Below, one piece after another: positions 14,446 to 23,766 of a stretch of DNA of 64,000 bases. The notes under the pieces are model-generated. The model searched no databases. It saw only the letters and a program-made list of their open reading frames with translations, and had not been told where the DNA came from. The stretch comes from Chrysogorgia sp. JL179-B06 (Eukaryota > Cnidaria > Anthozoa > Scleralcyonacea > Chrysogorgiidae), in contig JAYKKM010000191.1 in the NCBI GenBank assembly GCA_035772405.1, positions 1,579,501 through 1,643,500 on the forward strand, written 5' to 3'. Position 1 is the first letter of the stretch, and the number at the start of each line of letters is the position of its first letter. A program made the position numbers and the translations under genes.

Positions 14446-15070
14446 GTCCTATATTATACGGTATGTTTTGTTTTTGCGGAATGATTATTTCGTATGAGTA
14501 TGGATGTCTTAGAAGTATCTCCAATCTTGCGTACTCGTTGTCTTTCAACTGTTTTATTATTTTCTGAATTTCCACTTTATCAACTCCGTTGAGATAATCG
14601 TCTACGATAATTTTCATATCGTTTCTATTAGGGTTGTAGAATGTTACTAACTTCGAGATGTTCTCACGGTATGGTTTACTAATTGAGGTTAGTTGTTGTG
14701 TTATGACTATTGTGGATAGGTTGTAGTGTCTAGCACTAAAGGCTAGTTTAACTAGTTCGCTTGTTCTGTTTTTAACGTCCTGCCCACCAGCACAATCATC
14801 TAATATTATTAGTGAGTTGGTACCTTTATAAGTGTCGGTCACATGTTTAAGGATTACGTTGACCTTATCTTGCTCACACTGGATAGCGATAAAGTCTGGG
14901 TCTCTCAAGTATTTCCACTCTATGTACGTCTTATTCCATTCGAACGTTGGGCATATAAGAATGACGAAATCGAAGTGGTTCATGTAGTCTTTCTCTATCA
15001 TATCCAAGAGGTAGTACGTTTTACCGCAGGCTGTCATACCAACAATCAGCATGTTAAAAGGTGTTTTCAT
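14432..15070 (-). CDS. ATP: Genome-packaging ATPase (FtsK/HerA-like)
   Basis: The Walker A loop GMTACGKT is near the N-terminus and the Walker B box SLIILDDCA near residue 90. An arginine-rich sensor-like stretch and a conserved TQQ (VITQQLTSISKPYRENISK) follow. This is the layout of the A32-like packaging ATPase found in Polintons, virophages and large DNA viruses, which pumps DNA into the capsid. I chose the ATG at 15,070 (MKTPFN...) because it lies just after the capsid gene and directly precedes the Walker A region; an upstream ATG at 15,112 would add 14 residues and overlap the capsid gene. It appears intact (about 212 aa). Confidence 0.9.
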   Translation of the reverse strand: MKTPFNMLIVGMTACGKTYYLLDMIEKDYMNHFDFVILICPTFEWNKTYIEWKYLRDPDFIAIQCEQDKVNVILKHVTDTYKGTNSLIILDDCAGGQDVKNRTSELVKLAFSARHYNLSTIVITQQLTSISKPYRENISKLVTFYNPNRNDMKIIVDDYLNGVDKVEIQKIIKQLKDNEYARLEILLRHPYSYEIIIPQKQNIPYNIGHAKT

Positions 15071-15086
15071 ATAGAATACTATATGT

Positions 15087-16325
15087 TTAGTACTGGATTG
15101 ATTGTAGATCATTGTTGATGAAGTTTACGAGACCATCAGAGAGCACGAATATTCTACACATAACGTTCGCTGTTGTGGCTTCTTTATTGATTTCCATCAA
15201 TATTCCTGACTGAGTGTTCACGATCCTTTTTCCAGTTGCAACTTTCACATTATCTTCGATAGATCTAAGGTCAACAACCAAAGCGAAACCGTCTTTGTAA
15301 AACTTTTGAACAGTCATTTGCTGGTCGGAGTCTAGTCCTTGTCCGAATAGTCTTTTCGCTTCTCCCCAGAGTCTTGATTTCGGTATTCCTTGACTGTAGA
15401 CCATGTTTGGTACACCTTCTATTGTGAGTTTGACTGACTCTATGTTTGGGTAGACGAACTCCTCGCTGTCAGTTCTTGTCTTACTTGTGAAGAGTAGAAC
15501 GACAGCTTTCATCGATTTTCTAGGTAGGTTAATATTCTCGTTTACGAGTGTGATTCCTTTATCCCACTCCACAGTCTTCATTAGTGTGACGTGTTCGTAT
15601 GATAGAGACCTTCCGGACGCGTATAGAGATGATACTTCATCAGCAATCTCTTGATTCTCGATAGTTTCGTACTCCAACTCAAGGTTCTCTAGCGTATAGC
15701 CAGCCACAGCTGATCCAGATTGAGCCACCATAATATCAGACGCTTTAGGGAGTGTGATTATGTACCTGAAATTGTTGTTCATGTTGTATGGTGCGTATAG
15801 ACCATGATCTTCTAGAATCTTGTCGATTTGAACCTTTTGTTTGGTGTCGTGGATAGAGAACATCAGACCATCACTAACTTTTTGCACGTCTCCACTGGCC
15901 GCACCACTGTCGTCCTTTGAGATTAACTTTCGAAGGTTCTCGTTTGCTATACCGTATTCGACCATCTGGTCTCGCTCACTGTTAGGTTTCCAGAGGTCTT
16001 TGTACGTACCGATGACGCTTTCACCACTATTGTCGTACACGGACTCACCAGCTAGTTTTACCACCAGTCTCTCAAATAGTAGTTTCGAAAGGTTGTTAAG
16101 AAACCATGATTTCACATTCGAACTCTTAAAGTCGAATAGAATATGGAGACTAGAGGGTACCAAACAAGTGTTACCCTTTGTTTTCGGGATATCGATGTAT
16201 AACTCTTCCCCTGGATTGGCTTTGTTGGGGTTTAGCGTTACAACATTGCGGGCTCTTATGCCTTTGATAGTAGAAATTTCACGACGTCTGTATCCAGGAA
16301 GCAACTCTTTCTCGTTAGTATTCAT
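15087..16325 (-). CDS. MCP: Major capsid protein, double jelly-roll type
   Basis: A 412-aa intact frame. Residues 30-70 read NPNKANPGEELYIDIPK and LVPSSLHILFDF, the typical start of the first jelly roll of Polinton/adintovirus capsid proteins. The rest is rich in beta-prone segments with few charged clusters. Members of this family form the pseudo-hexagonal shell by trimerisation. The gene lies directly upstream of the packaging ATPase, as in many Polintons and virophages. A tataatatatag box lies within 10 bases of the ATG. The assignment rests on motif resemblance and context; a structural model would settle it. Confidence 0.85.
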   Translation of the reverse strand: MNTNEKELLPGYRRREISTIKGIRARNVVTLNPNKANPGEELYIDIPKTKGNTCLVPSSLHILFDFKSSNVKSWFLNNLSKLLFERLVVKLAGESVYDNSGESVIGTYKDLWKPNSERDQMVEYGIANENLRKLISKDDSGAASGDVQKVSDGLMFSIHDTKQKVQIDKILEDHGLYAPYNMNNNFRYIITLPKASDIMVAQSGSAVAGYTLENLELEYETIENQEIADEVSSLYASGRSLSYEHVTLMKTVEWDKGITLVNENINLPRKSMKAVVLLFTSKTRTDSEEFVYPNIESVKLTIEGVPNMVYSQGIPKSRLWGEAKRLFGQGLDSDQQMTVQKFYKDGFALVVDLRSIEDNVKVATGKRIVNTQSGILMEINKEATTANVMCRIFVLSDGLVNFINNDLQSIQY

Positions 16326-16347
16326 ACTATATATTATAATACATGTT

Positions 16348-16770
16348 TTATTTCCTCTGTTTGTACTGATCGTAGACGAACCAAGCTAGTGCTATCGCTA
16401 GGATCCACAAATTAGACGCTAACCAAGATATACCTGCAGCTCCCCACTTTAGCGCAGTTGCCACCACGTTTAGCAGTCCAGCCAGTAGAGGGCCAGCCTT
16501 TGTGGCTAGGTTAGTTATAGCTTTTCCTAGTTTTCCAAGTGCTTGACCACCTTTGAAGACTACGCTTCTAGCGGATATTATAATCGTGGTGATGAAAGAG
16601 GCTATGATTATTCCTAAAGCTGAAGCGCCTAACCAATTTTCTCTAAACCACTCCTTTATTTTTTGTAACCGAGTGAGGTCCTCTTCTTGTCGCTCCCTAA
16701 CCTCCTCCACCTCTCTTTGATTAGTTGTTCTGTCTCTCGCTTCTCTTAAACCGTTGTTCTTACTTCTAGC
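16348..16770 (-). CDS. Hydrophobic Gly/Ala-rich protein, no ATG of its own
   Basis: The open frame runs from 16,770 (after a TGA) to a stop at 16,348 and has no ATG anywhere; the first plausible start is a GTG at 16,710 (120 aa). It has an acidic/basic N-terminal helix, a strong membrane segment (ALGIIIASFITTIIISA), a glycine/alanine amphipathic middle and a second membrane segment (WILAIALAWFVY) before a short basic tail. The 5' end overlaps the end of the 302-aa gene in another frame. It may be made by frameshifting from that gene, from a non-AUG start, or its ATG may be lost. Membrane-active minor virion proteins of similar character occur in adenovirus-like viruses, but homology is not shown. 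Confidence 0.55.
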   Translation of the reverse strand, partial: ARSKNNGLREARDRTTNQREVEEVRERQEEDLTRLQKIKEWFRENWLGASALGIIIASFITTIIISARSVVFKGGQALGKLGKAITNLATKAGPLLAGLLNVVATALKWGAAGISWLASNLWILAIALAWFVYDQYKQRK

Positions 16771-17654
16771 TCACTTATTTTATCCACATCTTCAGTCGTA
16801 TCTAATTGCTCTAGTGTTTTGTTTACTGTTTCTTGATAGTGATCTGCCTGAACTTGTAAAGCGCCGTCATCACCAACTCTTGATTGTGGGTCTATAGTAT
16901 TTGACGAGTTTACCACACCTTGTAGCTCACGGTTCTCGCTATCTGTTAGACCTCTTATTAGTGAGTCGTTAGGGGTTGTGTCAATCATCGGCTGTCCTCT
17001 ACTTGTCTTGTTCATTTCAACGATTCTACCGATAAGACTTAGGAACTGTGTCAGTGCGTTACCGTTTTTCTTTGTTCTGTTAATAGTTAAACTACCATCA
17101 TCATTTCGCTTTAAGACGATGTGTGGTATACCTCTCTCACTATTTTTTAAAACAGGTTTGTACTCAACATTATTGGTCCCTTTCGTTATGCTTGAGTTTT
17201 TAACTAGCTCGAGTACATTATCGTCATGCATATTAAGATCCACACTATACGTATCCCTCATAAATTTACCCAAAGCCGTACGCAAGTCGTTTTCAGGGTG
17301 TTTAGGTATATCGGTGATTGGTAGGTTTTCAACTGAAGGAACCTTCATGACGTCACCACTACCCTTATTGATGATTGTCACCGTTTTTCCATCGTCATTG
17401 TCTGTGAACGATGTCTCACTCTCCTTATGTTGTTGTCTCCTAGTTATCTCTCTTTTTACCTCAGTTATCCTGTCACTAATTTTATCGTATTCGACACGGA
17501 CTTCACTCGGCATACTCTCGTTAACGTACTTATCGCGAATATCAACACGATACTCAATAGTATCGGAAAGTTCATCGTCTAGTTCTTCGTCACTATACGA
17601 TTTAAACTCATCAATCTGTTTCATTTCGATTTCATCGAACCCTCCTTCAGCCAT
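16746..17654 (-). CDS. Hydrophilic acidic protein, unknown, 302 aa
   Basis: Intact frame starting at an ATG preceded by agtatataatgg. The first 100 residues are highly charged and probably helical (YSDEELDDELSDTIEY; EVKREITRRQQHKE). The middle contains a compact region with DLRTALGKFMRDTYSVDL and GIPHIVLKRNDDGSLTI, which could be a small folded domain. The C-terminus is acidic. Neither signal peptide nor membrane segment is visible. Its position between integrase and the hydrophobic protein suggests a virion or core protein. I do not recognise the family. Confidence 0.65.
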   Translation of the reverse strand: MAEGGFDEIEMKQIDEFKSYSDEELDDELSDTIEYRVDIRDKYVNESMPSEVRVEYDKISDRITEVKREITRRQQHKESETSFTDNDDGKTVTIINKGSGDVMKVPSVENLPITDIPKHPENDLRTALGKFMRDTYSVDLNMHDDNVLELVKNSSITKGTNNVEYKPVLKNSERGIPHIVLKRNDDGSLTINRTKKNGNALTQFLSLIGRIVEMNKTSRGQPMIDTTPNDSLIRGLTDSENRELQGVVNSSNTIDPQSRVGDDGALQVQADHYQETVNKTLEQLDTTEDVDKISELEVRTTV

Positions 17655-17660
17655 TATATA

Positions 17661-18752
17661 CTACTCAATGTTTTGAATATCACTCTCTGGTATCCATGAG
17701 TTGTGTTTACTGTCATAGCCAAGCCACTTAACCAAAACCATCTTTTTACCCTTAACCTTCTTTCTCTTCACTATCTTCTCAACTTTATATACGTCGTCTT
17801 TTTTATCGACAGCTGACAACTCTTCCTCGTAAAACTTACCGATGATGGGTTCCCCTTCATGGTCCTCTATCTCGTACATGGTAGGGTCACCACGCACAAC
17901 CTTTGATACTTTGAATAGCTCCTCGGTGAAGTTAGCCTCGTACCCCTTTGCGAATATGCTCTTGTACTTTGATATCCTGACAGTCTCACCTACTTTGAAC
18001 TTTGGCAGTGGGTAGTCACCGAAATGGTGTCCAAACAATGTCGTCCATACTTCACTCTCGTTTTTCTTACTAACGTCTTTAGGTTTCATTAGAATAGTAC
18101 TGTGTTTGGTATTATTGTAATTCTCAACGAGCTGGTCTAAAATGTCTATCCACTTATACGTTCCTTTACTGTAGAAGTACTTCCACATAGACGTTTTGAG
18201 TGTTCTGTTGAACCGTTCCACGACTGCTGCCTTTTTATCAGAGTTCGTGCTGAAGTACTTTACGTTGTGTTTATCCAACAGATCCTTCACACCAACGTTG
18301 TAGAATTCCTTACCGTCGTCGAACTGAACCAGCTTTGGATACTCACCAAATCTAACCTTAGCCTTCTCCAGTAACTTTGCGACAGCCTTAGTCATGTTTT
18401 CTGTGTCTTTCCTGTAGACAGGTATGGTAAACGCATACCTACTAAGGATCTCAGTGGCTGTTAGTATCCAGTAGTATCCATTGTTCTTGTGTTTGTACTT
18501 ACCCATATCGACTAAATCCATCTGTATCTGCTCACCCAGATAGTCAACAAATGTTTGTCTAAACTTATGTTTCTTAACAACTGGTTTGTACCTAGTGTAC
18601 GTGTCTTGAGATTTTAGCCAATCCTTTATCTTTGCCCTACTAACGTTTAGACCGTCTTCTTGTGCCTTTTGGTACAGCCTCTCAGCAGACTGGTAACCAG
18701 TTGATGGGTTGTAGTAAATATCTCTTAGTTCTTGCTCTGTGTCCATATACAT
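17661..18752 (-). CDS. INT: Retroviral-like integrase with C-terminal chromodomain
   Basis: A 363-aa intact frame. The rve core has the acidic triad at D79 (QMDLVDMGKY), D145 (LVQFDDGKEF) and E179 (AAVVERFNRTLK), followed by the KTSMW stretch usual in Polinton integrases. An SH3-like region (FKVGETVRISKYKSIFAKGY) follows. The last 45 residues form a chromodomain (VLVKWLGYDSKHNSWIPESD). The enzyme would join the element's ends to host DNA, and the chromodomain may steer it to marked chromatin. The stop of the upstream gene and this ATG overlap by one base (TAATG). A second in-frame ATG at codon 3 is also possible. Confidence 0.95.
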   Translation of the reverse strand: MYMDTEQELRDIYYNPSTGYQSAERLYQKAQEDGLNVSRAKIKDWLKSQDTYTRYKPVVKKHKFRQTFVDYLGEQIQMDLVDMGKYKHKNNGYYWILTATEILSRYAFTIPVYRKDTENMTKAVAKLLEKAKVRFGEYPKLVQFDDGKEFYNVGVKDLLDKHNVKYFSTNSDKKAAVVERFNRTLKTSMWKYFYSKGTYKWIDILDQLVENYNNTKHSTILMKPKDVSKKNESEVWTTLFGHHFGDYPLPKFKVGETVRISKYKSIFAKGYEANFTEELFKVSKVVRGDPTMYEIEDHEGEPIIGKFYEEELSAVDKKDDVYKVEKIVKRKKVKGKKMVLVKWLGYDSKHNSWIPESDIQNIE

Positions 18753-19396
18753 TACGTGATGTGTAAATCTAACAGCACCTCACCAACGTTAATACTGTTA
18801 TCGTCCTGATCAGTTATCTTGAACTCTAGTTGGTTGATGACTCCTTTGTTTATTGGGATTTTCGACCCAACACCAAAATGTTGTACAGAGCCTTTCAATG
18901 TCTGCGTGCTAGTTATTGGCAGTACTGCGATACAACCACTTTTACTACCATTAACTATGTTCTTAGATCTGTCCACGATACTAGACGTTACTTGTATGTA
19001 TTTCAGTCCTCTGTTAACGTTAACAACGTTAGGACTGTTTTTTGTGGTAGCTATTGTAGTGTTTTCGTCAAACCCTAAAAGTTGTCCAAATTTAAACAGT
19101 TCTACTTGTTGATCAGTTGTTATCGTACACGTCGAGTCATATCTGTTAGCTACTAGCTTGACGTCTCCTAACTCTTTCAAGTCGTCGGCAATCATTTTAA
19201 AGGTGTGGTACCCAGGACTAAAAACGTGGTCACTACTGTTGTAAGTTATCTTGTTGTTATCTGTGGTTACGTTAACGTAGTCCCAAAAGATGGTTGCCTC
19301 CTTCACTAGTAAGTAAGGGTCTGAGTTAGTTGCTAGAGTTGACTCTGGTAGGTCTATAGTTTTCGTTGAACCACTAATCAATACTACCACTCTCAT
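18752..19396 (-). CDS. Putative minor capsid (penton-like) protein
   Basis: A 214-aa intact frame rich in predicted beta strands. Recognisable blocks are FGQLLGFDENT, SPNVVNVNRGLKYIQVTS and IPINKGVINQLEFKITDQ, ending in LLDLHIT. Proteins of this size and pattern occur beside capsid genes in Polintons and have been interpreted as single jelly-roll vertex proteins. Here it is first in the minus-strand block and shares a 17-base divergent promoter with the plus-strand block. I infer the penton role from size, strand-rich composition and context only. Confidence 0.55.
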   Translation of the reverse strand: MRVVVLISGSTKTIDLPESTLATNSDPYLLVKEATIFWDYVNVTTDNNKITYNSSDHVFSPGYHTFKMIADDLKELGDVKLVANRYDSTCTITTDQQVELFKFGQLLGFDENTTIATTKNSPNVVNVNRGLKYIQVTSSIVDRSKNIVNGSKSGCIAVLPITSTQTLKGSVQHFGVGSKIPINKGVINQLEFKITDQDDNSINVGEVLLDLHIT

Positions 19397-19413
19397 ATAA
19401 CGTACGGTATGTT
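19397..19413. promoter_or_regulatory. Divergent promoter between the two gene blocks
   Basis: Only 17 bases separate the two divergent ATGs. The sequence ataacgtacggtatgtt is nearly self-complementary, and each side gives an AT-rich box immediately before its ATG. Confidence 0.5.
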
Positions 19414-21040
19414 ATGATGGATACGTTCAAAAGAAAGTATCCTTATGCTGATAAGAATAGGTTTTTTCTTGACGTTGACGACAATATGCATTTGCATATA
19501 TTCTTCGTGACGAAAACTAATATTGGTGACGTTAGTGTAGACTCAAGTAGGTTTAAGAGTAACCCGGAGTACACTAAGTATCTAACGATAAACAAACCAG
19601 TGGAGACGTTAAACAAACCAGTAGACTTCGAGACGTTGATCAGACGTTATTATGGCGAGAACTATGACAAGGCAATTAGGAACTCTAAAGACGCAATTCA
19701 GCAGGCCAAGTCAGACCTCATCAAAAAATATCCTGATATCACAATGGCCAAGTTCAGTTTCGAACCAATCCAAACACAACAGGGTGACGTGACAAGAGTT
19801 GACATATTCTTCATCAACGACGACATACTCTCGACTGACATTACAAGTACCACGTTCAAGAATGATAAGAGTATGTGGAAGTGGCTCCATAACAACACAC
19901 CCTTCCCAAAGATATGGTCAAGTGGTGGAACAGTTCAAAAGTTGATACTAACAGAGAACAATAAAACTAGAGACTCTGATAAAGTCACAACATTTCCTCC
20001 ATATGTGCTCAACTATCAAGTTAACAACTTCGATGTCTATGTTGACGACAAAAACTCCTTCAAGTCTAGTCTCCCAAGAATAATTATCGACACGAAGTTA
20101 TACTACCAGGATGGACCAGATGGGGGTAACATCAACACAGTATGGACTCTAATAAAGAGTTACTACCAAGCAATTGCTGCAATGTACATAGCCACGTATA
20201 GGTCTGGAGTCTCTTTACAAAACATAACCCCAACATCTGATATCCCAAGACAGATCACAAGTCTCATGAGGTTCCACGTGTACTTTACTATTAGAAGAGT
20301 GATGTTTCGTCTTAGCAAGAGTGGAGCTGATATTGCTGACATCCTCAGACTATACATACCAGATTGGCGACTTTTGAGAAATCATCTCCCCCTAAGTGGT
20401 AATTGGAACCTTGATATCAAAGACGTAAAAGGAGACTACAAACGTTATTGCTCAAGAACATCTGATGGATTAACCAAGTTGGGGCAGGAGTTACTGAATC
20501 AATCGATAGAGGTGTACATGTACGCTCTACTTGGTGCACAGGCAAAGGCTAGACAAAGTATTGTGGGAGATCGCGCTTAGCAGTCGGGAGGTTCAACAAA
20601 TTTTTAGAAATATCGTTGAGGATGCTGTAGTTCAATATTCGCCTAGTGTTTGGATCAATCTTATGAACAAAGCAATAAGGGACACAAACGTCAAGCTGGA
20701 CATGGCAGTGACACCAAACACTTGGCTGATCCCTAGAAGCATGGTTATACTAAAGACACCAATCCCAGGTTACAACAATCTACTTAGAGAGTCATCTGAG
20801 AGCGGGATGACATTTGGTTATAACAATGGGTTAAACTACCAAACCCCAAGTGTACCTAAAAAAGTTCACGCAAATGGAGGAGAACACTTGGATACACTTG
20901 ACAAAGTAATACATAAGGAACATCACCTGGACAAACCAAAGGTGACACCTAGTAAACCAGATAACCATACGACAGAGTTAGGGCTAATTCTAGGGGTTTC
21001 GGCTGTGTCTGGCTATTTGTTAAGTAAATATGTGTTATAA
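19414..21040 (+). pseudogene. Large unknown Polinton protein, probably split by a frameshift
   Basis: The first frame (19,414-20,580, 388 aa) starts at two consecutive ATGs. A second frame runs to 21,040 and overlaps it from 20,531. The second frame has no ATG until 20,663, so it reads better as the continuation of the first after a frame break near 20,530-20,580 than as a separate gene. The first part is mixed alpha/beta with KYPYADKNRFFLDV and VDIFFINDD. Later helical segments include VWTLIKSYYQAIAAMYIATY and MRFHVYFTIRRVMF. The tail ends in a membrane segment (LGLILGVSAVSGYLLSKYVL). Function unknown; a large structural or minor virion component is inferred from its position. Confidence 0.55.
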
Positions 21041-21044
21041 CATA

Positions 21045-21956
21045 ATGAGTCTAAGTTATGGATTTGAGGACAGAGACTACGAGAGTGACCCTAAATTAAG
21101 CGTGAGTGGTGGGAAGATGTCTGGAGACATAGACATGGCTCTATCGACGATCAAAAACATAGCAGACCCAGTCGATGATTTGGACGCTATCAGTAAAAAG
21201 GTGTTGGAGTCTTTATACTTATCACAATACTTTAAAACACAGTCCTATAACGTCGTATTTGATTTTGACACCACAAGATACGCCGCGAGTGTGGTATTCG
21301 ACGGAATGTCAAATAGGGTGAAATCCATTGGAGACAAAACAAACATGTTAGTACAAAACGATCCAATATATAGTCCTGTTTTTGGTGACCAAAATCCTAA
21401 ATTCCTGACCACTATACCAGATCTATATTTCCCACTTGAAGTTGGGATACACTTTAACTGTCCACACATGCAATATTGTGATTTTTCCATTTTTGTGATA
21501 GTGAAGGTAGATATGAGGGTATCTACGTCAGATTGGGAGACTATTGTGTCAAACGACGACGGATCGCATGACAAATACATAGGATACAAAGGAGGTGTTA
21601 ATGACAAATTATCGTATGGTGGTGGCTATCCAGTAAAGGGGTACACATGCACGATCCCAAATAACATCGACATCACTAAGATACATATGGTATCAATACA
21701 TTGGCAGATGGATAACTCCCATGTTAGGGTCAACAACATAAAATCAGCAGACTCAGACTTCACAGCTAACTACAAAAAGATAGGACACCCTTATGGAACT
21801 ATATTTGGAACACATCGACCAGAATCTATAGCCTCACCCTACAGGGTACCGTCTTTGTTAGAGTTTTACAGTATTAAAATCATCTCTGGTTATATGACAA
21901 ACCGAGACATAATATTAGTTGGTGGAGATATGATGAAGGAATATAACGTGAACTAA
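21045..21956 (+). CDS. Fiber-like structural protein
   Basis: A 303-aa intact frame. Near the N-terminus it has GGKMSGDIDMALSTIKNIADP followed closely by DDLDAISKKVLES, the signature of many phage tail-fiber and virus fiber shafts (G.M.GDIDM...I.NL..P....DA..K). The C-terminal 200 residues are beta-rich (for example FPLEVGIHFN, SIFVIVKVDMRV) and could form a head domain. I therefore infer an attachment or vertex fiber, receptor unknown. I prefer the ATG at 21,045; an earlier in-frame ATG at 21,030 lies in the end of the preceding frame. Confidence 0.6.
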   Translation: MSLSYGFEDRDYESDPKLSVSGGKMSGDIDMALSTIKNIADPVDDLDAISKKVLESLYLSQYFKTQSYNVVFDFDTTRYAASVVFDGMSNRVKSIGDKTNMLVQNDPIYSPVFGDQNPKFLTTIPDLYFPLEVGIHFNCPHMQYCDFSIFVIVKVDMRVSTSDWETIVSNDDGSHDKYIGYKGGVNDKLSYGGGYPVKGYTCTIPNNIDITKIHMVSIHWQMDNSHVRVNNIKSADSDFTANYKKIGHPYGTIFGTHRPESIASPYRVPSLLEFYSIKIISGYMTNRDIILVGGDMMKEYNVN

Positions 21957-21961
21957 GATAT

Positions 21962-22108
21962 ATGAGGAAGAAGTCAGTTGTTGTTTTCAATCACATATCA
22001 AAGGATATGTCAGAGGAAAGAGGTGCTAGAGCTCAAACGCTTGTACGCATACTACCACAAACTAGAAGCCTGTTACAAATGGAAATACAAAAGGTTGAAG
22101 AAAGTTAA
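21962..22108 (+). CDS. Micro-ORF, 48 aa, unknown
   Basis: Short ATG-started frame between the fiber-like gene and the next gene, preceded by aagatatatgag, which resembles the start-proximal AT box of other genes in this element. The product is basic (MRKKSVVVFNHISK) with an acidic end. No homologue is visible in Polinton 2, so support is weak. Confidence 0.35.
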   Translation: MRKKSVVVFNHISKDMSEERGARAQTLVRILPQTRSLLQMEIQKVEES

Positions 22109-22123
22109 AACTATCGTTAAAAC

Positions 22124-22534
22124 ATGACTAGCATAGGGTTAACAACAGTAGGGATTATAGCTGGATCGATAACCGCTAACCCTCTAATCATTGCTTGTAT
22201 TAGTGGTCCTGGTGTGATCATCCAAGGCTACTTGGCTAAATCCAATCTGACGAGTAGAGTGGAGCATTGCAAGTTTGCTCACACTAGCTACAAAAAGATA
22301 CTGACACAACTAAGATCGTATCTTAGAGGTCTTCCTTACAACGAGTCAATGTTCCTCTCAGACGTTAAAGTGTTGGACGATAATGTGACTGACTTATGCC
22401 CACCAATCAATGGAATGGTGAAAAGGTACAATAAAGTATATGAGACACAAGGGGGGCGCGAATCACGCCCCCCTTTAAACACGGGTCTACACGTAAGAAC
22501 CAGTGATGTGTCAGTCGACAAGTTCCAAGAGTAG
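22124..22534 (+). CDS. Small membrane-anchored protein, 136 aa
   Basis: The N-terminal 40 residues are hydrophobic with glycine and isoleucine (GLTTVGIIAGSITANPLII, then ISGPGVIIQGYLA). A hydrophilic helical region with conserved-looking FAHTSYKKILTQLRSYLRG and DDNVTDLCPPINGMVKRYNK follows. This layout (glycine-rich hydrophobic head, TYKKIL-type helix) is familiar from small membrane proteins of Polintons, but the function is unknown. The last 25 codons include a perfect GC-rich hairpin (22,449-22,475). Confidence 0.55.
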   Translation: MTSIGLTTVGIIAGSITANPLIIACISGPGVIIQGYLAKSNLTSRVEHCKFAHTSYKKILTQLRSYLRGLPYNESMFLSDVKVLDDNVTDLCPPINGMVKRYNKVYETQGGRESRPPLNTGLHVRTSDVSVDKFQE

Positions 22535-22881
22535 GTGCTCATAATTATTACCATCAATTAGCTTGTTTCGACCAACCCCCCAAAACGGGGGAGTTGGTCA
22601 AAGTAGTCCTGAAACAGGACCTCAGCTATTCTTAAAAATAACTGCTACTTTGAAGACTACAATTAAGATGTCCTAATAGCGTACAAATAGTAGTAAAATA
22701 TTAAGACACTACATGTGACCCCCTACTGACAGTATGTTTGTGATCGATAGAAGGGTCACTTTGACCAAGGTCCCATTTTGGGACCTTGGTCAGATCACGC
22801 GTTCGTGCTATTAAGTGGTTTACTTTCTTAAGGTGACTGCTATTTAAACACAAAAATAAAACATGTGGTATATTATAGGTG
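22535..22881. promoter_or_regulatory. Intergenic region with stacked hairpins
   Basis: Besides the hairpin at 22,449-22,475 there are inverted repeats at 22,570-22,599 (gaccaacccccc / gggggagttggtc), 22,606-22,620 (gtcctgaaacaggac) and 22,762-22,792 (tgaccaaggtccc / gggaccttggtca). The last is an almost perfect 31-bp palindrome. The GACCAA/TTGGTC arms recur in two of them, as would suit operator-like sites or RNA hairpins. The region directly precedes the Bro-N gene. Confidence 0.55.
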
Positions 22882-23675
22882 ATGAGTATCACTAAAATAT
22901 TTAGAAATAACAACATGTCAGTCACTGCTGTAAAAGATGGAGACAATATTTGGTTCTATGGAAAAGAGGTAGCCGAAATCTTAGGATATAAGAGACCAGG
23001 TAAGGCTATAACAGACCATGTGGCAGACGATGAGAAAATAAAGGTCCAAGTGTCAACGTCCCAAAACGGGGTATTGGTCAAAAAGTATGGTTTGGCAAAT
23101 AAACGAGCCAGGTGTGTACAGACTAATATTTTCGTCTAAATTAGAGTCAGCCAAGAAGTTTAAAAAAATGGGTATTCACAGAAGTCCTACCATCTATTAG
23201 AAAGACAGGTGTTTACATACAATGCAACCAGTTATCGATAATGAATGAGACAGACTTACACTACGACATTGTGAAGTACATTAGAGAGTACCATCCAACA
23301 ATAGTCATCCCAGGACTTGGCGAGTACCAAGACACATCTACTAAAAGAATAGATGGATGGAAGAAGGGTTATAGTGGTGGACAACCAGATTTGATAGTTC
23401 CACAACTACACAAGAGATACAATGGTTTTGCTATAGAGTTCAAAACACCGAAAGGTAATGGGGTTATTAGGGATAACCAGTTGAGGGTATTAAGGAGACT
23501 AAGATCACAAGGGTACAACACGTTACTATCCTCAGACCAACATGAGATAATACATTTCATAGAGACATATATGACAGACTCCAGAGTCCTGTGTGAGTAC
23601 TGTAATAGGAGATTCAAGAGTGAAACCACACTATCTAGTCATCAAAAATACTTTCATCGAATACTCTATCTGTGA
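22882..23675 (+). pseudogene. Bro-N DNA-binding plus VRR-NUC nuclease gene, frame-broken
   Basis: The first frame (ATG at 22,882 to 23,139) is a Bro-N domain with DGDNIWFYGKEVAEILGYKR and AITDHVADDEK. Its end continues in two other frames at about 23,090-23,240 (an EPGVYRLIFSS block, then a VLPSIRK block), so there are two frame breaks, one at a run of seven A. From 23,241 an open 144-aa frame gives a VRR-NUC nuclease (VIPGLGEYQDTSTKRIDGWK, GGQPDLIVP, GFAIEFKTPKG) ending in a C2H2 finger (CEYCNRRFKS...H...H). Polinton 2 has the same fusion at 58,622-59,346. VRR-NUC proteins cut branched or flapped DNA, so a replication or repair role is likely. The nuclease part could still be made from its own ATG. 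Confidence 0.75.
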
Positions 23676-23745
23676 GATAATCTGTGAGATGACTGTGAGA
23701 TAATCTGTGAGATGACTGTGAGATAATCTGTGAGATGACTGTGAC
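23671..23745 (+). promoter_or_regulatory. TGTGAGAT repeat cluster upstream of the membrane-protein operon
   Basis: Three tandem 23-25 bp units contain TGTGAGATAATC and TGTGAGATGAC, six TGTGAGAT words in all. A similar cluster of CTGTGAG words occurs at the matching position in Polinton 2 (57,096-57,150). An atagtatag box follows directly before the ATG at 23,767. Confidence 0.6.
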
Positions 23746-23766
23746 TAGATATCACATATAGTATAG

